Source: an uncultured Selenomonadales bacterium (GTDB lineage: Bacteria > Bacillota > Negativicutes > Selenomonadales > Selenomonadaceae). Taken from it: DNA of 10,699 nucleotides. The DNA lies in NCBI GenBank assembly GCA_947167555.1, contig CAMVIO010000048.1, positions 1 to 10,699 on the forward strand. The letters are read 5' to 3'. The position numbers were made by a program, and so were the translations under genes. The first letter of the stretch is position 1. The number at the start of each line of letters is the position of its first letter. Under the pieces are notes generated by a model. That model saw only the letters and a program-made list of their open reading frames with translations, had not been told where the DNA came from and did not search any database. Below, one piece after another: positions 1 to 6,060 of this stretch.

Positions 1-778
1 CGATGATCTTGCGCCCGGTCAGACCGGAGTCGCCCTGCGGGCCGCCGATGACGAACTTGCCCGTCGGGTTGATGAAATACTTGGTGGAGTCGGTCAAAAG
101 CTGCTTCGGCACGATGACCTTGATGACCTTTTCCAGCATATCCTTCTTGATCTGCTCCTGCGTCACATCGGGATCGTGCTGCGTCGAGATGACAATCGTC
201 TCGACCTCGACAGGCTTTCCGTCCTCGTATGCGACCGTCACCTGCGTCTTGCCGTCCGGACGCAGATACTTGAGCTCGCCGCTCTTGCGGACTTCCGTCA
301 AACGATAGGCCAGCTTGTGCGCCAGAGAAATCGGCAGCGGCATCAGCTCCGGCGTCTCGTTGGCCGCGTAGCCGAACATCATGCCCTGGTCGCCGGCGCC
401 GATAGCGTCGATCGCGTCCATCTCGCCCGCCTTCGCCTCAAAAGCTTTGTCAACGCCGAGAGCGATATCCGCCGACTGCTCGTCGATGGAAACGAGAATG
501 CCGCAGGTCTTGCAGTCGAAGCCGTAGTTCGCGTCGGTATAGCCAATGCGCTCCACCGTGTCACGGATAATCTTCGGAATGTCGATATAGCACTTTGTCG
601 AAATCTCGCCGACGACGTGCACCTGCCCTGTCGTGACCAGCGTCTCCGCCGCCACGCGCCCCATCGGGTCCTGCTCCATGATGGCGTCGAGAATGCTGTC
701 CGAGATCTGGTCCGCCATCTTGTCGGGATGGCCTTCCGTCACCGACTCCGAGGTAAAGAGAATACGATTTTTTGCCAT
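1..778 (-). CDS. metK: S-adenosylmethionine synthetase, C-terminus cut by window edge
   Basis: MetK condenses ATP and methionine in the cytoplasm to give S-adenosylmethionine, phosphate and pyrophosphate. The first 259 codons are visible, against about 395 residues for the family, so roughly the last third lies off the left edge; the gene itself shows no damage. Seen in the translation: the N-terminal ESVTEGHPDK block (residues 11-20), the family signature GAGDQG (127-132), and the GGPQGDSGLTGRK block near the visible end. The second family signature (GGAFSGKD-type) would lie beyond the window. Two in-frame ATGs sit at 784 and 778. I chose 778 because it gives MAKNRILFTSESVTEGHP, the usual N-terminus, and puts the GGAGG ribosome site 8 bases upstream, whereas the 784 ATG is only 2 bases from it. 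The gene has its own promoter and a SAM-I riboswitch leader, so repression by its product is expected. Confidence 0.97.
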   Translation of the reverse strand, partial: MAKNRILFTSESVTEGHPDKMADQISDSILDAIMEQDPMGRVAAETLVTTGQVHVVGEISTKCYIDIPKIIRDTVERIGYTDANYGFDCKTCGILVSIDEQSADIALGVDKAFEAKAGEMDAIDAIGAGDQGMMFGYAANETPELMPLPISLAHKLAYRLTEVRKSGELKYLRPDGKTQVTVAYEDGKPVEVETIVISTQHDPDVTQEQIKKDMLEKVIKVIVPKQLLTDSTKYFINPTGKFVIGGPQGDSGLTGRKII

Positions 779-786
779 GTCCATAA

Positions 787-791
787 CCTCC
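787..791 (-). promoter_or_regulatory. Ribosome binding site of metK
   Basis: The transcript reads AAGGAGGTT just before two in-frame ATGs. The GGAGG core lies 8 bases before the ATG at 778 and 2 bases before the one at 784, which favours 778 as the true start. Confidence 0.85.
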
Positions 792-860
792 TTGAAAACT
801 GTTTTTTACGCGGCTCTGCCGCCCATTGCTTCGCCAAATAAAGCCCGCCGCGCAAATTCC

Positions 861-892
861 ATAAGAAAACCGGCTCCCCTGATGAGAGCCGG
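861..892 (-). terminator. Riboswitch-controlled intrinsic terminator in metK leader
   Basis: On the minus strand a perfect 7-bp stem CCGGCTC/GAGCCGG (886-892 with 870-876) closes a 9-base loop and is followed by the U-rich run TTTTCTTAT (861-869). It lies between the aptamer and the metK ribosome site, where an S-box expression platform belongs. Its 5' arm and loop contain the sequence that can instead pair with the aptamer's closing helix, so the terminator should form when SAM is bound and be prevented when SAM is scarce. Confidence 0.9.
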
Positions 893-909
893 AAAACCTT
901 TCTCTCATC
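881..909 (-). promoter_or_regulatory. Antiterminator helix of the metK S-box leader
   Basis: GATGAGAG (902-909), which contains the 3' strand of aptamer helix P1, is fully complementary over 8 bp to CTCTCATC (881-888), which overlaps the terminator's 5' arm and loop. The two pairings exclude each other: SAM binding holds P1 closed and frees the terminator, whereas without SAM this 8-bp helix forms and transcription runs into metK. The complementarity is seen directly; the switching behaviour is inferred from the known S-box mechanism. Confidence 0.85.
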
Positions 910-1014
910 TTATAGGCTTTGGATATTTCCTGCCTAAAGGAATTGGCACCTTTTTGATTGCTCAATGGTTGCCGCAGTTTCATCGGGCCATTCCCTCCGC
1001 TGCTCTTGATGAGT
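902..1014 (-). promoter_or_regulatory. SAM-I (S-box) riboswitch aptamer upstream of metK
   Basis: The minus strand shows the S-box consensus in order: P1 5' strand CTCATC (1008-1013), the AAGAG segment, the GGAGGGAATGGCCCGATGAAA core, GGCAACC, GGTGCCAATTCC, and the P1 3' strand GATGAG (904-909). P2 can form from GCAG (1000-1003) with CTGC (974-977), and P4 from TAGGC (932-936) with GCCTA (913-917). The GGCCCGATGA loop is the conserved pseudoknot partner region. SAM-I aptamers bind S-adenosylmethionine and usually turn off methionine and SAM genes in Firmicutes by transcription termination. Here the aptamer sits directly in front of metK with a matching antiterminator and terminator, so negative feedback on SAM synthesis is very likely. 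Confidence 0.96.
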
Positions 1015-1036
1015 CTTTATTCAGCTTTATGTTCTT

Positions 1037-1065
1037 AGGATACCTGATTGCCATTCGATTGTCAA
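1037..1065 (-). promoter_or_regulatory. Sigma-A-type promoter of metK
   Basis: A perfect -35 TTGACA (1060-1065) is separated by exactly 17 bases from a -10 TATCCT (1037-1042, four of six consensus bases). Transcription should start near 1030, about 15 bases before the riboswitch aptamer, giving a leader of about 250 bases. An eight-base T run lies just upstream of the -35 and might act as an AT-rich upstream element as well as the tail of a weak terminator for the preceding gene. Confidence 0.85.
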
Positions 1066-1067
1066 GC

Positions 1068-1088
1068 AAAAAAAACGAACCGCGTTCA
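1068..1088 (-). terminator. Weak terminator candidate after the GGDEF gene
   Basis: Five bases after the GGDEF stop codon the minus strand has a short hairpin, GAAC-GCG-GTTC (1077-1087, extendable by one T-G pair), followed by G and eight T residues (1068-1075). The stem is short for an intrinsic terminator, so read-through into the metK leader is likely. The T run ends only two bases before the metK -35 hexamer. Confidence 0.45.
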
Positions 1089-1092
1089 GGTT

Positions 1093-2640
1093 TCAGATTT
1101 CATCCGCCAGATCCTCCCGATACATCACGAAACGGTCTCGCCCTTTCTCCTTTGCGACGTAAAGCGCCTCGTCCGCCTGACGAAGCAGCTTGTTCGGACG
1201 ATAATCCTCCCGCCCGACGCTCCAGCTTGCCCCGCCGACGGAAAGCGTAATGTTCATTTCCGTAAGCGTCTCGTTTTTCGCCGCCGCTTCCCGAAGACGC
1301 TCCGCTACCCGTTCCACCGCCTCGTCGTTCGCCCCCGGCAATAACACGAGGAATTCGTCGCCGCCAAACCTGCCGCCGATATCGTCGCCGCGAATCGTCT
1401 GCCGGATCGACTCCGCCACGCCCACCAGCGCATCGTCGCCCTTTTGGTGCCCATAGGTGTCGTTGATCCGCTTGAAATTGTCGACGTCCACGAGAAGCAG
1501 CCCCAGCGTCTCCGGCTCCTCGCCGATTGGCTTCAGACGCTCGAACGACTGCACGATCGCACGACGATTCAAAAGCTTCGTCAGGAAATCCGTCTCAGAC
1601 TCTGTCATGAAATGATAGTTCAGCTTTTGCAGTTCCAGGTTCTTCCTGTGCAGCTCCCTCTCGTTCTCGGAAATGACCGCAAGGAGCTTCCGGTTGCCAA
1701 TCAACACGACGACCTGCCGCACGCTCAAAAGTACCAGCAATAGCAACGCACCTACAAAGAACGGGCTGCCGATCAGCCCATACTCCATACCGACCAAAAG
1801 CAAAATGAGAACCGTCAAAAGATACGGCAGCAGCATCCGCAGATATTCGAGCCATACCACGCGTTCCACTGTTTCCTTCTGCGACATCTCTTCCCAGTCC
1901 GGCACGCGAAGCGACGCCATCGCGATAAACCCGAAGCTCATCGACCAGACCGGATCCAAAAGACCGCCGGATACATATTCGGTAATGGACTGGACCAAAT
2001 AAGTCTGATCCGCGAAGAACATCAGGAGAAGCCCCGCACCCAGCAGGAAATTCCTGCCGTTCCGCGCGTGCCGCCGTTCCATGCCGAAAACCAGCGAGAA
2101 AAATCCCAACAGATAAACGACATCCGCGACCGGATAGGCCAGCATCACCACGGCCTGCCAAAAGTCCATCTCCTTGAAACTGGACACCGGAAGCATGACG
2201 TAATTGTAAAGCAGTCCGCCGCTGGCAACGATAGAGATCAGGATATCGAAGCCCGCCGTCGCGACGTCAATGGTTTTCTCATCACGGATGTATCGGAGAA
2301 GCGCAAAAAAGCAGACCAGCGTACTGGAAAGGTAAAAGAAATCGGGAATCGAAGGAGATTCCACTTCAAGGCCGAGAGCTTCCTCCTCGTACACCCAGAT
2401 TGCATCCCCGACCAGATAGATCGCAATTCCGACAAAAAACAGCTTCCACGCAAGCTGCCGCGTCTGGGGCCAGCGGCGCAATCCCGCCCCCAGGATCACG
2501 AGCGCGATGGCGTCCCCCAGCACACTGCCCGCGTTGGACACGGGACCCGCGTACTCGGGCAGGAATATCATCAGGCCGTAGAACAAAAGAATAAAGGAGG
2601 CGAAAAGAAGCACCGATCGCCTTGTCAGGCTATCGTTCAT
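1093..2640 (-). CDS. Membrane GGDEF protein, probable diguanylate cyclase
   Basis: This 515-residue protein should make cyclic-di-GMP from two GTP at the inner face of the membrane. Residues 1-316 are very hydrophobic with about nine or ten membrane segments (near 9-28, 34-53, 66-84, 98-118, 127-150, 161-187, 196-218, 226-245, 267-290 and 292-316). A charged, probably coiled-coil linker (about 318-348) leads to the GGDEF domain (about 349-510). That domain has DFLTKLLNRR at its start, VDVDNFKRIND (384-394), the intact catalytic GGDEF (426-430), and an RGDD inhibitory site (417-420) exactly five residues upstream, so product inhibition is expected. No EAL or HD-GYP domain follows. I do not recognise the membrane region as a named sensor family. 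The start has an AAGGTGG ribosome site (2650-2656) 9 bases upstream. It lies 32 bases after the flavin reductase-rubredoxin gene on the same strand, probably one transcript. Confidence 0.92.
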   Translation of the reverse strand: MNDSLTRRSVLLFASFILLFYGLMIFLPEYAGPVSNAGSVLGDAIALVILGAGLRRWPQTRQLAWKLFFVGIAIYLVGDAIWVYEEEALGLEVESPSIPDFFYLSSTLVCFFALLRYIRDEKTIDVATAGFDILISIVASGGLLYNYVMLPVSSFKEMDFWQAVVMLAYPVADVVYLLGFFSLVFGMERRHARNGRNFLLGAGLLLMFFADQTYLVQSITEYVSGGLLDPVWSMSFGFIAMASLRVPDWEEMSQKETVERVVWLEYLRMLLPYLLTVLILLLVGMEYGLIGSPFFVGALLLLVLLSVRQVVVLIGNRKLLAVISENERELHRKNLELQKLNYHFMTESETDFLTKLLNRRAIVQSFERLKPIGEEPETLGLLLVDVDNFKRINDTYGHQKGDDALVGVAESIRQTIRGDDIGGRFGGDEFLVLLPGANDEAVERVAERLREAAAKNETLTEMNITLSVGGASWSVGREDYRPNKLLRQADEALYVAKEKGRDRFVMYREDLADEI

Positions 2641-2672
2641 ATCTATACGCCACCTTTCCCTTCTATCTCAAT

Positions 2673-3293
2673 TCAACCGGAAACCTTCTCGAAATCCGAC
2701 GCCGGATGCTTGCAGATCGGGCAGATGAAATCCTTCGGCAGTTCCTCGCCCACATACTCATAACCACAGACCTTGCAGCGCCAGATTGTTTTCCCCTGCT
2801 CTTTGCTCACGGGCTGCGGCTTCGGCTTGATATGGGACTGATAGTAAGCATAGGTCGCCGACGGCGCGCCGCCCCATACATCCATATCCGTAACCGACGC
2901 GAGGAAGATCGTGTGCGTTCCGACGTCGATCTGCTGCGTCACGAATGCGGAAATATATCCGTTCGTCCCCTGCGTGACCGCCAACGTCTCGTTTGCCACA
3001 CGCTTTTTCCCATCGAACATCAGGAACTTGTCCGCATCGCGCCCCGACTGGAACCCGAAGCGCTTGAACAGCGAAAAATCCGCCTGCTCGCTCAAGATCG
3101 AGACCGTGAATTTTTTCGTCGCGGCGACCATATCGTGCGTCAGGTTCAGCTTGTTGACCGCGATCGTGATCTGGTTCGGCTCCGTCGTGACCTGGCCCGC
3201 CGTGTTGATAATGCAGCCGTTGTCTTTCCCGTCCTGCCGCGCCGACAGCACAAAAAGCCCGTAGGAAAGATTGTACATCGCTTTGCTGTTCAT
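2673..3293 (-). CDS. hrb: Flavin reductase-rubredoxin fusion (high-molecular-weight rubredoxin type)
   Basis: The 206-residue protein joins an FMN-binding flavin reductase-like domain (about 1-155) to a C-terminal rubredoxin-like domain (about 168-206). The N-terminal half carries the Hrb-type stretches NLSYGLFVLSA, GCIINTAGQVT and FKRFGFQSGRDADKF. The rubredoxin part has CKVCGY (Cys173, Cys176) and CPICKHP (Cys191, Cys194), four cysteines for one iron, with the short spacing seen in rubrerythrin-type rubredoxins. In Moorella such a protein takes electrons from NADH and passes them to a flavodiiron protein that reduces O2 or NO; a cytoplasmic stress role is inferred here because no partner gene is in the window. 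An upstream in-frame ATG at 3392 would add 33 residues, but GGAGGG at 3300-3305, 6 bases before the ATG at 3293, and the family N-terminus fix the shorter start. Confidence 0.92.
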   Translation of the reverse strand: MNSKAMYNLSYGLFVLSARQDGKDNGCIINTAGQVTTEPNQITIAVNKLNLTHDMVAATKKFTVSILSEQADFSLFKRFGFQSGRDADKFLMFDGKKRVANETLAVTQGTNGYISAFVTQQIDVGTHTIFLASVTDMDVWGGAPSATYAYYQSHIKPKPQPVSKEQGKTIWRCKVCGYEYVGEELPKDFICPICKHPASDFEKVSG

Positions 3294-3466
3294 TTCGTTC
3301 CCTCCGTTCGCAAAACTTCCCGCAAACATTATTTTGTATATATTCCATTTCCTTTTCCATTTTTCCTGCCTGTTGCAAAAAAATTCACACACCTCTTTCT
3401 CTGCCTTCGCGAATATGATAATATAAAGAAGTTAAAGCCGATACAGAAACGCAAGGGGGAATCTGT
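3294..3466. other. Divergent intergenic region between hrb and the DUF2225 gene
   Basis: This AT-rich gap must hold promoters firing both ways. Rightward, TATGAT (3414-3419) and TATAAA (3422-3427) are possible -10 elements, but I find no -35 at 16-18 bases. Leftward, the AT-rich ATATATACAAAATAAT stretch (about 3326-3341) could hold a -10, again without a clear -35. An 8-bp palindrome TTCGCGAA (3406-3413) touches the rightward -10 candidate. An AAGGGGGA ribosome site (3453-3460) precedes the DUF2225 ATG by 6 bases. No RNA gene or terminator is evident. Confidence 0.5.
3300..3305 (-). promoter_or_regulatory. Ribosome binding site fixing the hrb start
   Basis: GGAGGG on the minus strand lies 6 bases before the ATG at 3293. 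It falls inside the longer open frame that begins at 3392, and so argues that the 33 codons upstream are not translated. Confidence 0.85.
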
Positions 3467-4633
3467 ATGCAGAAGGAAGAACTCATTCAACTATTACGTG
3501 ATCCCGATATTTGCCATGAAATTTTTCTGATCGTGAAAAACGGCGGAAAGCCGGCGTCGGCCGCCGACTTGAACAAGCTGGCCACGCTCAAAAGCCAGAT
3601 CCAGAAGACCGGAACCGAGAAAAAAGCCGCCGCTTCCGGCGCGGATAAACTGGCCGCCATCAAGGCCATGCTGCATAAAAAAGCCGAGGAAGAATCAAAG
3701 AAAGCGCAGGGCGTAGTGGACGCCTACGCGACGATGGACGCGCTGTCCAAAGAGCTTTCTCCGGACAAGGGGCTCGATATGTCGAAGATCAAGGACGACG
3801 ATGAAGAGGACAGCGTTTCCGGCGTGCCGTCGGACGTTGGCGGCGCCTTCGCGGACAAGCTGGCCCTGCTTCGGAACCAGGTACAAAAAATGAACGATGA
3901 ACGCGCTGCGGAAAGAAAAGCCGCCGCAGAGAAAAAAGCGTCGACCAGCGCTGCGGAAAAATACACCTTTGTATTGGAACGCCCCTGCCCTGTCTGCGGA
4001 ATGAACACCCATGTGGTCAAATGCAAGTCGCGGCTCATCGCCGAGACCACCGATCTCGACCTTTGCATCCATTATAAGGACTTCAATCCGTACCTGTACC
4101 GCGTATGGGCCTGCGAGCATTGCGGCTTCGCCGCCGACGAGCAGAAGTTCACCCGCCGGATACCGGAAAAGACACGGGATAAGATAATGGGATTTCTGCA
4201 GACGGCGAACCTCGCCATGCCATTTGTCGAAGAACGCACTTCCGAGCAAGCCATCCAATATCTTGAAATGGCAATCCTGTTCAACGAGCTGGCCGATCCG
4301 TCGCCGAACCGCCGCGGCAATCTCTACCTGATCATGGCATGGATTTATCGTTACGACGGCAACAAGGAAAAGGAACGCGCCGCGCTTGACAAGGCGGCTG
4401 AGCTTTTCGATCAGTCGCTGGAAACGGAAAACTACCCGGTGGACAAGATGTCCGACACGATGGCGACTTATCTGACCGGCGCAATCCATGTCATGCGCGG
4501 AGACTATGACAAAGCAACGAAACATTTGAGCCGCATCATCAGCAATCAGGCGCTCCGTACATCTTCGCCAAAACTGTTTGAAATGGCCCGCGATATGTGG
4601 CAGGACATCAAGAACGCAAAGGAAAAAGGCTGA
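3467..4633 (+). CDS. DUF2225 zinc-ribbon protein with repeat-bearing N-terminal extension
   Basis: This 388-residue, probably cytoplasmic protein has no established biochemical role. From about residue 170 it matches DUF2225: CPVC (174-177), Cys186, Cys200, then the conserved NPYLYRVWACEHCGFAA block (207-223) with Cys216 and Cys219, which should bind zinc. The rest (about 235-385) is helical with two TPR-like helix pairs, around 286-316 and 334-360. Residues 1-165 are unusual: highly charged, Ala/Lys/Glu-rich, probably partly coiled-coil, with three copies of a K-L-A-x-[LI]-[KR] helix near 37-47, 61-71 and 131-141. An acidic segment (109-115) separates copies two and three. DUF2225 proteins I know are shorter and start close to the zinc ribbon. 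The ATG at 3467 has AAGGGGGA six bases upstream. It is followed 15 bases later by an NSS transporter gene, probably co-transcribed. Confidence 0.88.
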   Translation: MQKEELIQLLRDPDICHEIFLIVKNGGKPASAADLNKLATLKSQIQKTGTEKKAAASGADKLAAIKAMLHKKAEEESKKAQGVVDAYATMDALSKELSPDKGLDMSKIKDDDEEDSVSGVPSDVGGAFADKLALLRNQVQKMNDERAAERKAAAEKKASTSAAEKYTFVLERPCPVCGMNTHVVKCKSRLIAETTDLDLCIHYKDFNPYLYRVWACEHCGFAADEQKFTRRIPEKTRDKIMGFLQTANLAMPFVEERTSEQAIQYLEMAILFNELADPSPNRRGNLYLIMAWIYRYDGNKEKERAALDKAAELFDQSLETENYPVDKMSDTMATYLTGAIHVMRGDYDKATKHLSRIISNQALRTSSPKLFEMARDMWQDIKNAKEKG

Positions 4634-4634
4634 T

Positions 4635-4640
4635 AGGAGG
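4635..4640 (+). promoter_or_regulatory. Ribosome binding site deciding the TTG start of the transporter
   Basis: A perfect AGGAGG begins two bases after the DUF2225 stop codon and lies 8 bases before TTG at 4649. No ATG or GTG is in frame at this point, so the strong ribosome site supports TTG initiation and suggests the two genes are translated from one message. Confidence 0.88.
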
Positions 4641-4648
4641 AGCATCCA

Positions 4649-6004
4649 TTGGAACAATTTTCATCCCGGCTCGGCTTCATCCTGATTTCCGCCGGCTGCG
4701 CAATCGGTCTCGGCAACGTCTGGCGATTCCCGTTCATCACGGGACGCTATGGAGGAGCCTCCTTCGTTCTGATCTATCTCGCATTTCTCGTGCTGCTGGG
4801 ACTGCCCGTCATGATGGCGGAATTCGCCGTCGGACGCGCCAGCGGCCGCAGCGTTATGGGGTCTTTCAACGAGCTGGAGCCGGAAGGCACGAAATGGCAT
4901 TGGTTCCGCCACATCGCATTGGCCGGTAATTTCCTGCTGATGATGTTCTATACGACAGTTGCGGGCTGGATGCCGTACTATCTTTACAAGACATTAGTCG
5001 GCGGCTTTGACGGGCTTTCACCGGAAGGCGTCGGCGGCGTTTTCGGCGCTCTGCTTTCCGACCCGACAACCATGACCGCTTATATGGTCGCGACGGTCGT
5101 GCTTTGCGGCGGAGTCTGTTACCTCGGAGTGCAAAACGGCGTCGAGCAGGCCGGAAAATGGATCATGGGCGCGCTGTTCGTACTGATGATCCTGCTGGCC
5201 GGAAACTCGCTGTTCCTCCCCGGCGTCGGCGAGGGACTGTCCTATTATCTTCTGCCCGACTTCGAGCGATTCATGCAGGACGGCCCGATTGCCGTCGTCA
5301 ACGCCGCGATGGGACAAGCGTTCTTTACGCTGAGTCTCGGTATCGGCGCACTGGCGATTTTCGGCAGCTACATCGGAAAAGAAAAAAGCCTCGCGGGCGA
5401 AGCGATCTGGATTACGATCCTCGACACCGTCGTCGCGCTGATGTCGGGCCTGATTATCTTCCCCGCCTGCTTCAGCTACGGCGTCAGCCCCACCGCAGGC
5501 CCGAACCTGATTTTCGTCGCGCTGCCGAACGTGTTCAACCATATGCCTTTCGGACGATTCTGGGGCGGCATGTTCTTCCTGTTCATGACGTTTGCCTCCT
5601 TCTCGACGGTCATCGCGGTTTTCGAGAACCTGACGAGCTGCCTGATCGACTACACAGGCGCCAGCCGCAAGACGGTGGTCAAGTGGGGCATCCCTGTCAT
5701 TATCCTGCTGTCGCTGCCCTGCGCTCTCGGCTTTAACGTCTGGAGCTCCTTCGCCCCGCTCGGGCCGGGAACCTGCGTGCTCGACCTCGAGGACTTTATT
5801 TTGAGCAACAATATCCTGCCCATCGGCAGCCTGATTTATCTGACCTTCTGCACAAGCCGCTACGGTTGGGGCTGGAAAAAATTCTTCGCCGAAGTCAACA
5901 CCGGCGACGGCGTAAAACTGCCGAAAGGCGTGCAGTTTTACATGACCTGGATTCTCCCGCTGATCATCCTCTGGCTCTTCATCAGCGGATATCTGTTCAA
6001 GTAA
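4649..6004 (+). CDS. Sodium-dependent amino-acid symporter, NSS (LeuT/MhsT-like) family
   Basis: An integral membrane transporter that should import an amino acid with sodium. TM1 has the family core AGCAIGLGNVWRFP (15-28): Gly16, Ala18, Ile19 and Asn23 align with LeuT Gly20, Ala22, Val23 and Asn27 around the sodium sites. TM6 has FFTLSLGIGA (225-234), with Thr227 aligning with LeuT Thr254. TM8 has FASFST (315-320), with Ala316, Ser319 and Thr320 at the second sodium site. TM7 carries Asp259 in DTVVALMSG, an acidic residue of the kind found in chloride-independent bacterial members. At 451 residues, ending in a last hydrophobic segment (about 432-449), it matches the 11-helix MhsT/Tyt1 subgroup rather than 12-helix LeuT. 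The substrate cannot be read from the sequence. The TTG start follows a perfect AGGAGG, 15 bases after the DUF2225 stop; a strong terminator follows the stop by 8 bases. Confidence 0.95.
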   Translation: MEQFSSRLGFILISAGCAIGLGNVWRFPFITGRYGGASFVLIYLAFLVLLGLPVMMAEFAVGRASGRSVMGSFNELEPEGTKWHWFRHIALAGNFLLMMFYTTVAGWMPYYLYKTLVGGFDGLSPEGVGGVFGALLSDPTTMTAYMVATVVLCGGVCYLGVQNGVEQAGKWIMGALFVLMILLAGNSLFLPGVGEGLSYYLLPDFERFMQDGPIAVVNAAMGQAFFTLSLGIGALAIFGSYIGKEKSLAGEAIWITILDTVVALMSGLIIFPACFSYGVSPTAGPNLIFVALPNVFNHMPFGRFWGGMFFLFMTFASFSTVIAVFENLTSCLIDYTGASRKTVVKWGIPVIILLSLPCALGFNVWSSFAPLGPGTCVLDLEDFILSNNILPIGSLIYLTFCTSRYGWGWKKFFAEVNTGDGVKLPKGVQFYMTWILPLIILWLFISGYLFK

Positions 6005-6012
6005 CGGGACGC

Positions 6013-6053
6013 AAAAAAGCAAGCCTGACATTTTTCGTCGGGCTTGCTTTTTT
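6013..6053. terminator. Two-way intrinsic terminator between converging transcription units
   Basis: An 11-bp stem, GCAAGCCTGAC (6019-6029) with GTCGGGCTTGC (6037-6047) and a single T-G wobble, closes a 7-base loop. It is flanked by six A residues (6013-6018) and six T residues (6048-6053), so either strand gives a stem followed by a U tract. It sits 8 bases after the transporter stop and 7 bases after the mutS2 stop on the other strand, and should end both messages. Confidence 0.95.
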
Positions 6054-6060
6054 ATGTCCC

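Noticed and set aside
561..983. A 140-codon minus-strand frame spanning the metK start and riboswitch
   Set aside because: It overlaps metK in another frame and would translate the structured aptamer and terminator. There is no homology or start signal.
3294..3392. 33-residue N-terminal extension of hrb
   Set aside because: The good GGAGGG ribosome site lies inside it, and the extension is Lys/Trp/Phe-rich sequence translated from the AT-rich intergenic gap.
3695..4657. A 320-codon minus-strand frame opposite the DUF2225 gene
   Set aside because: Antisense shadow; the plus-strand frame has a clear zinc ribbon and ribosome site, and this one has neither motif nor start signal.
5018..6031. 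A 337-codon minus-strand frame opposite the NSS transporter
   Set aside because: It is very rich in Asp, Glu, Arg and Gln, the mirror of hydrophobic codons on the other strand. It also runs through the terminator and has no domain.
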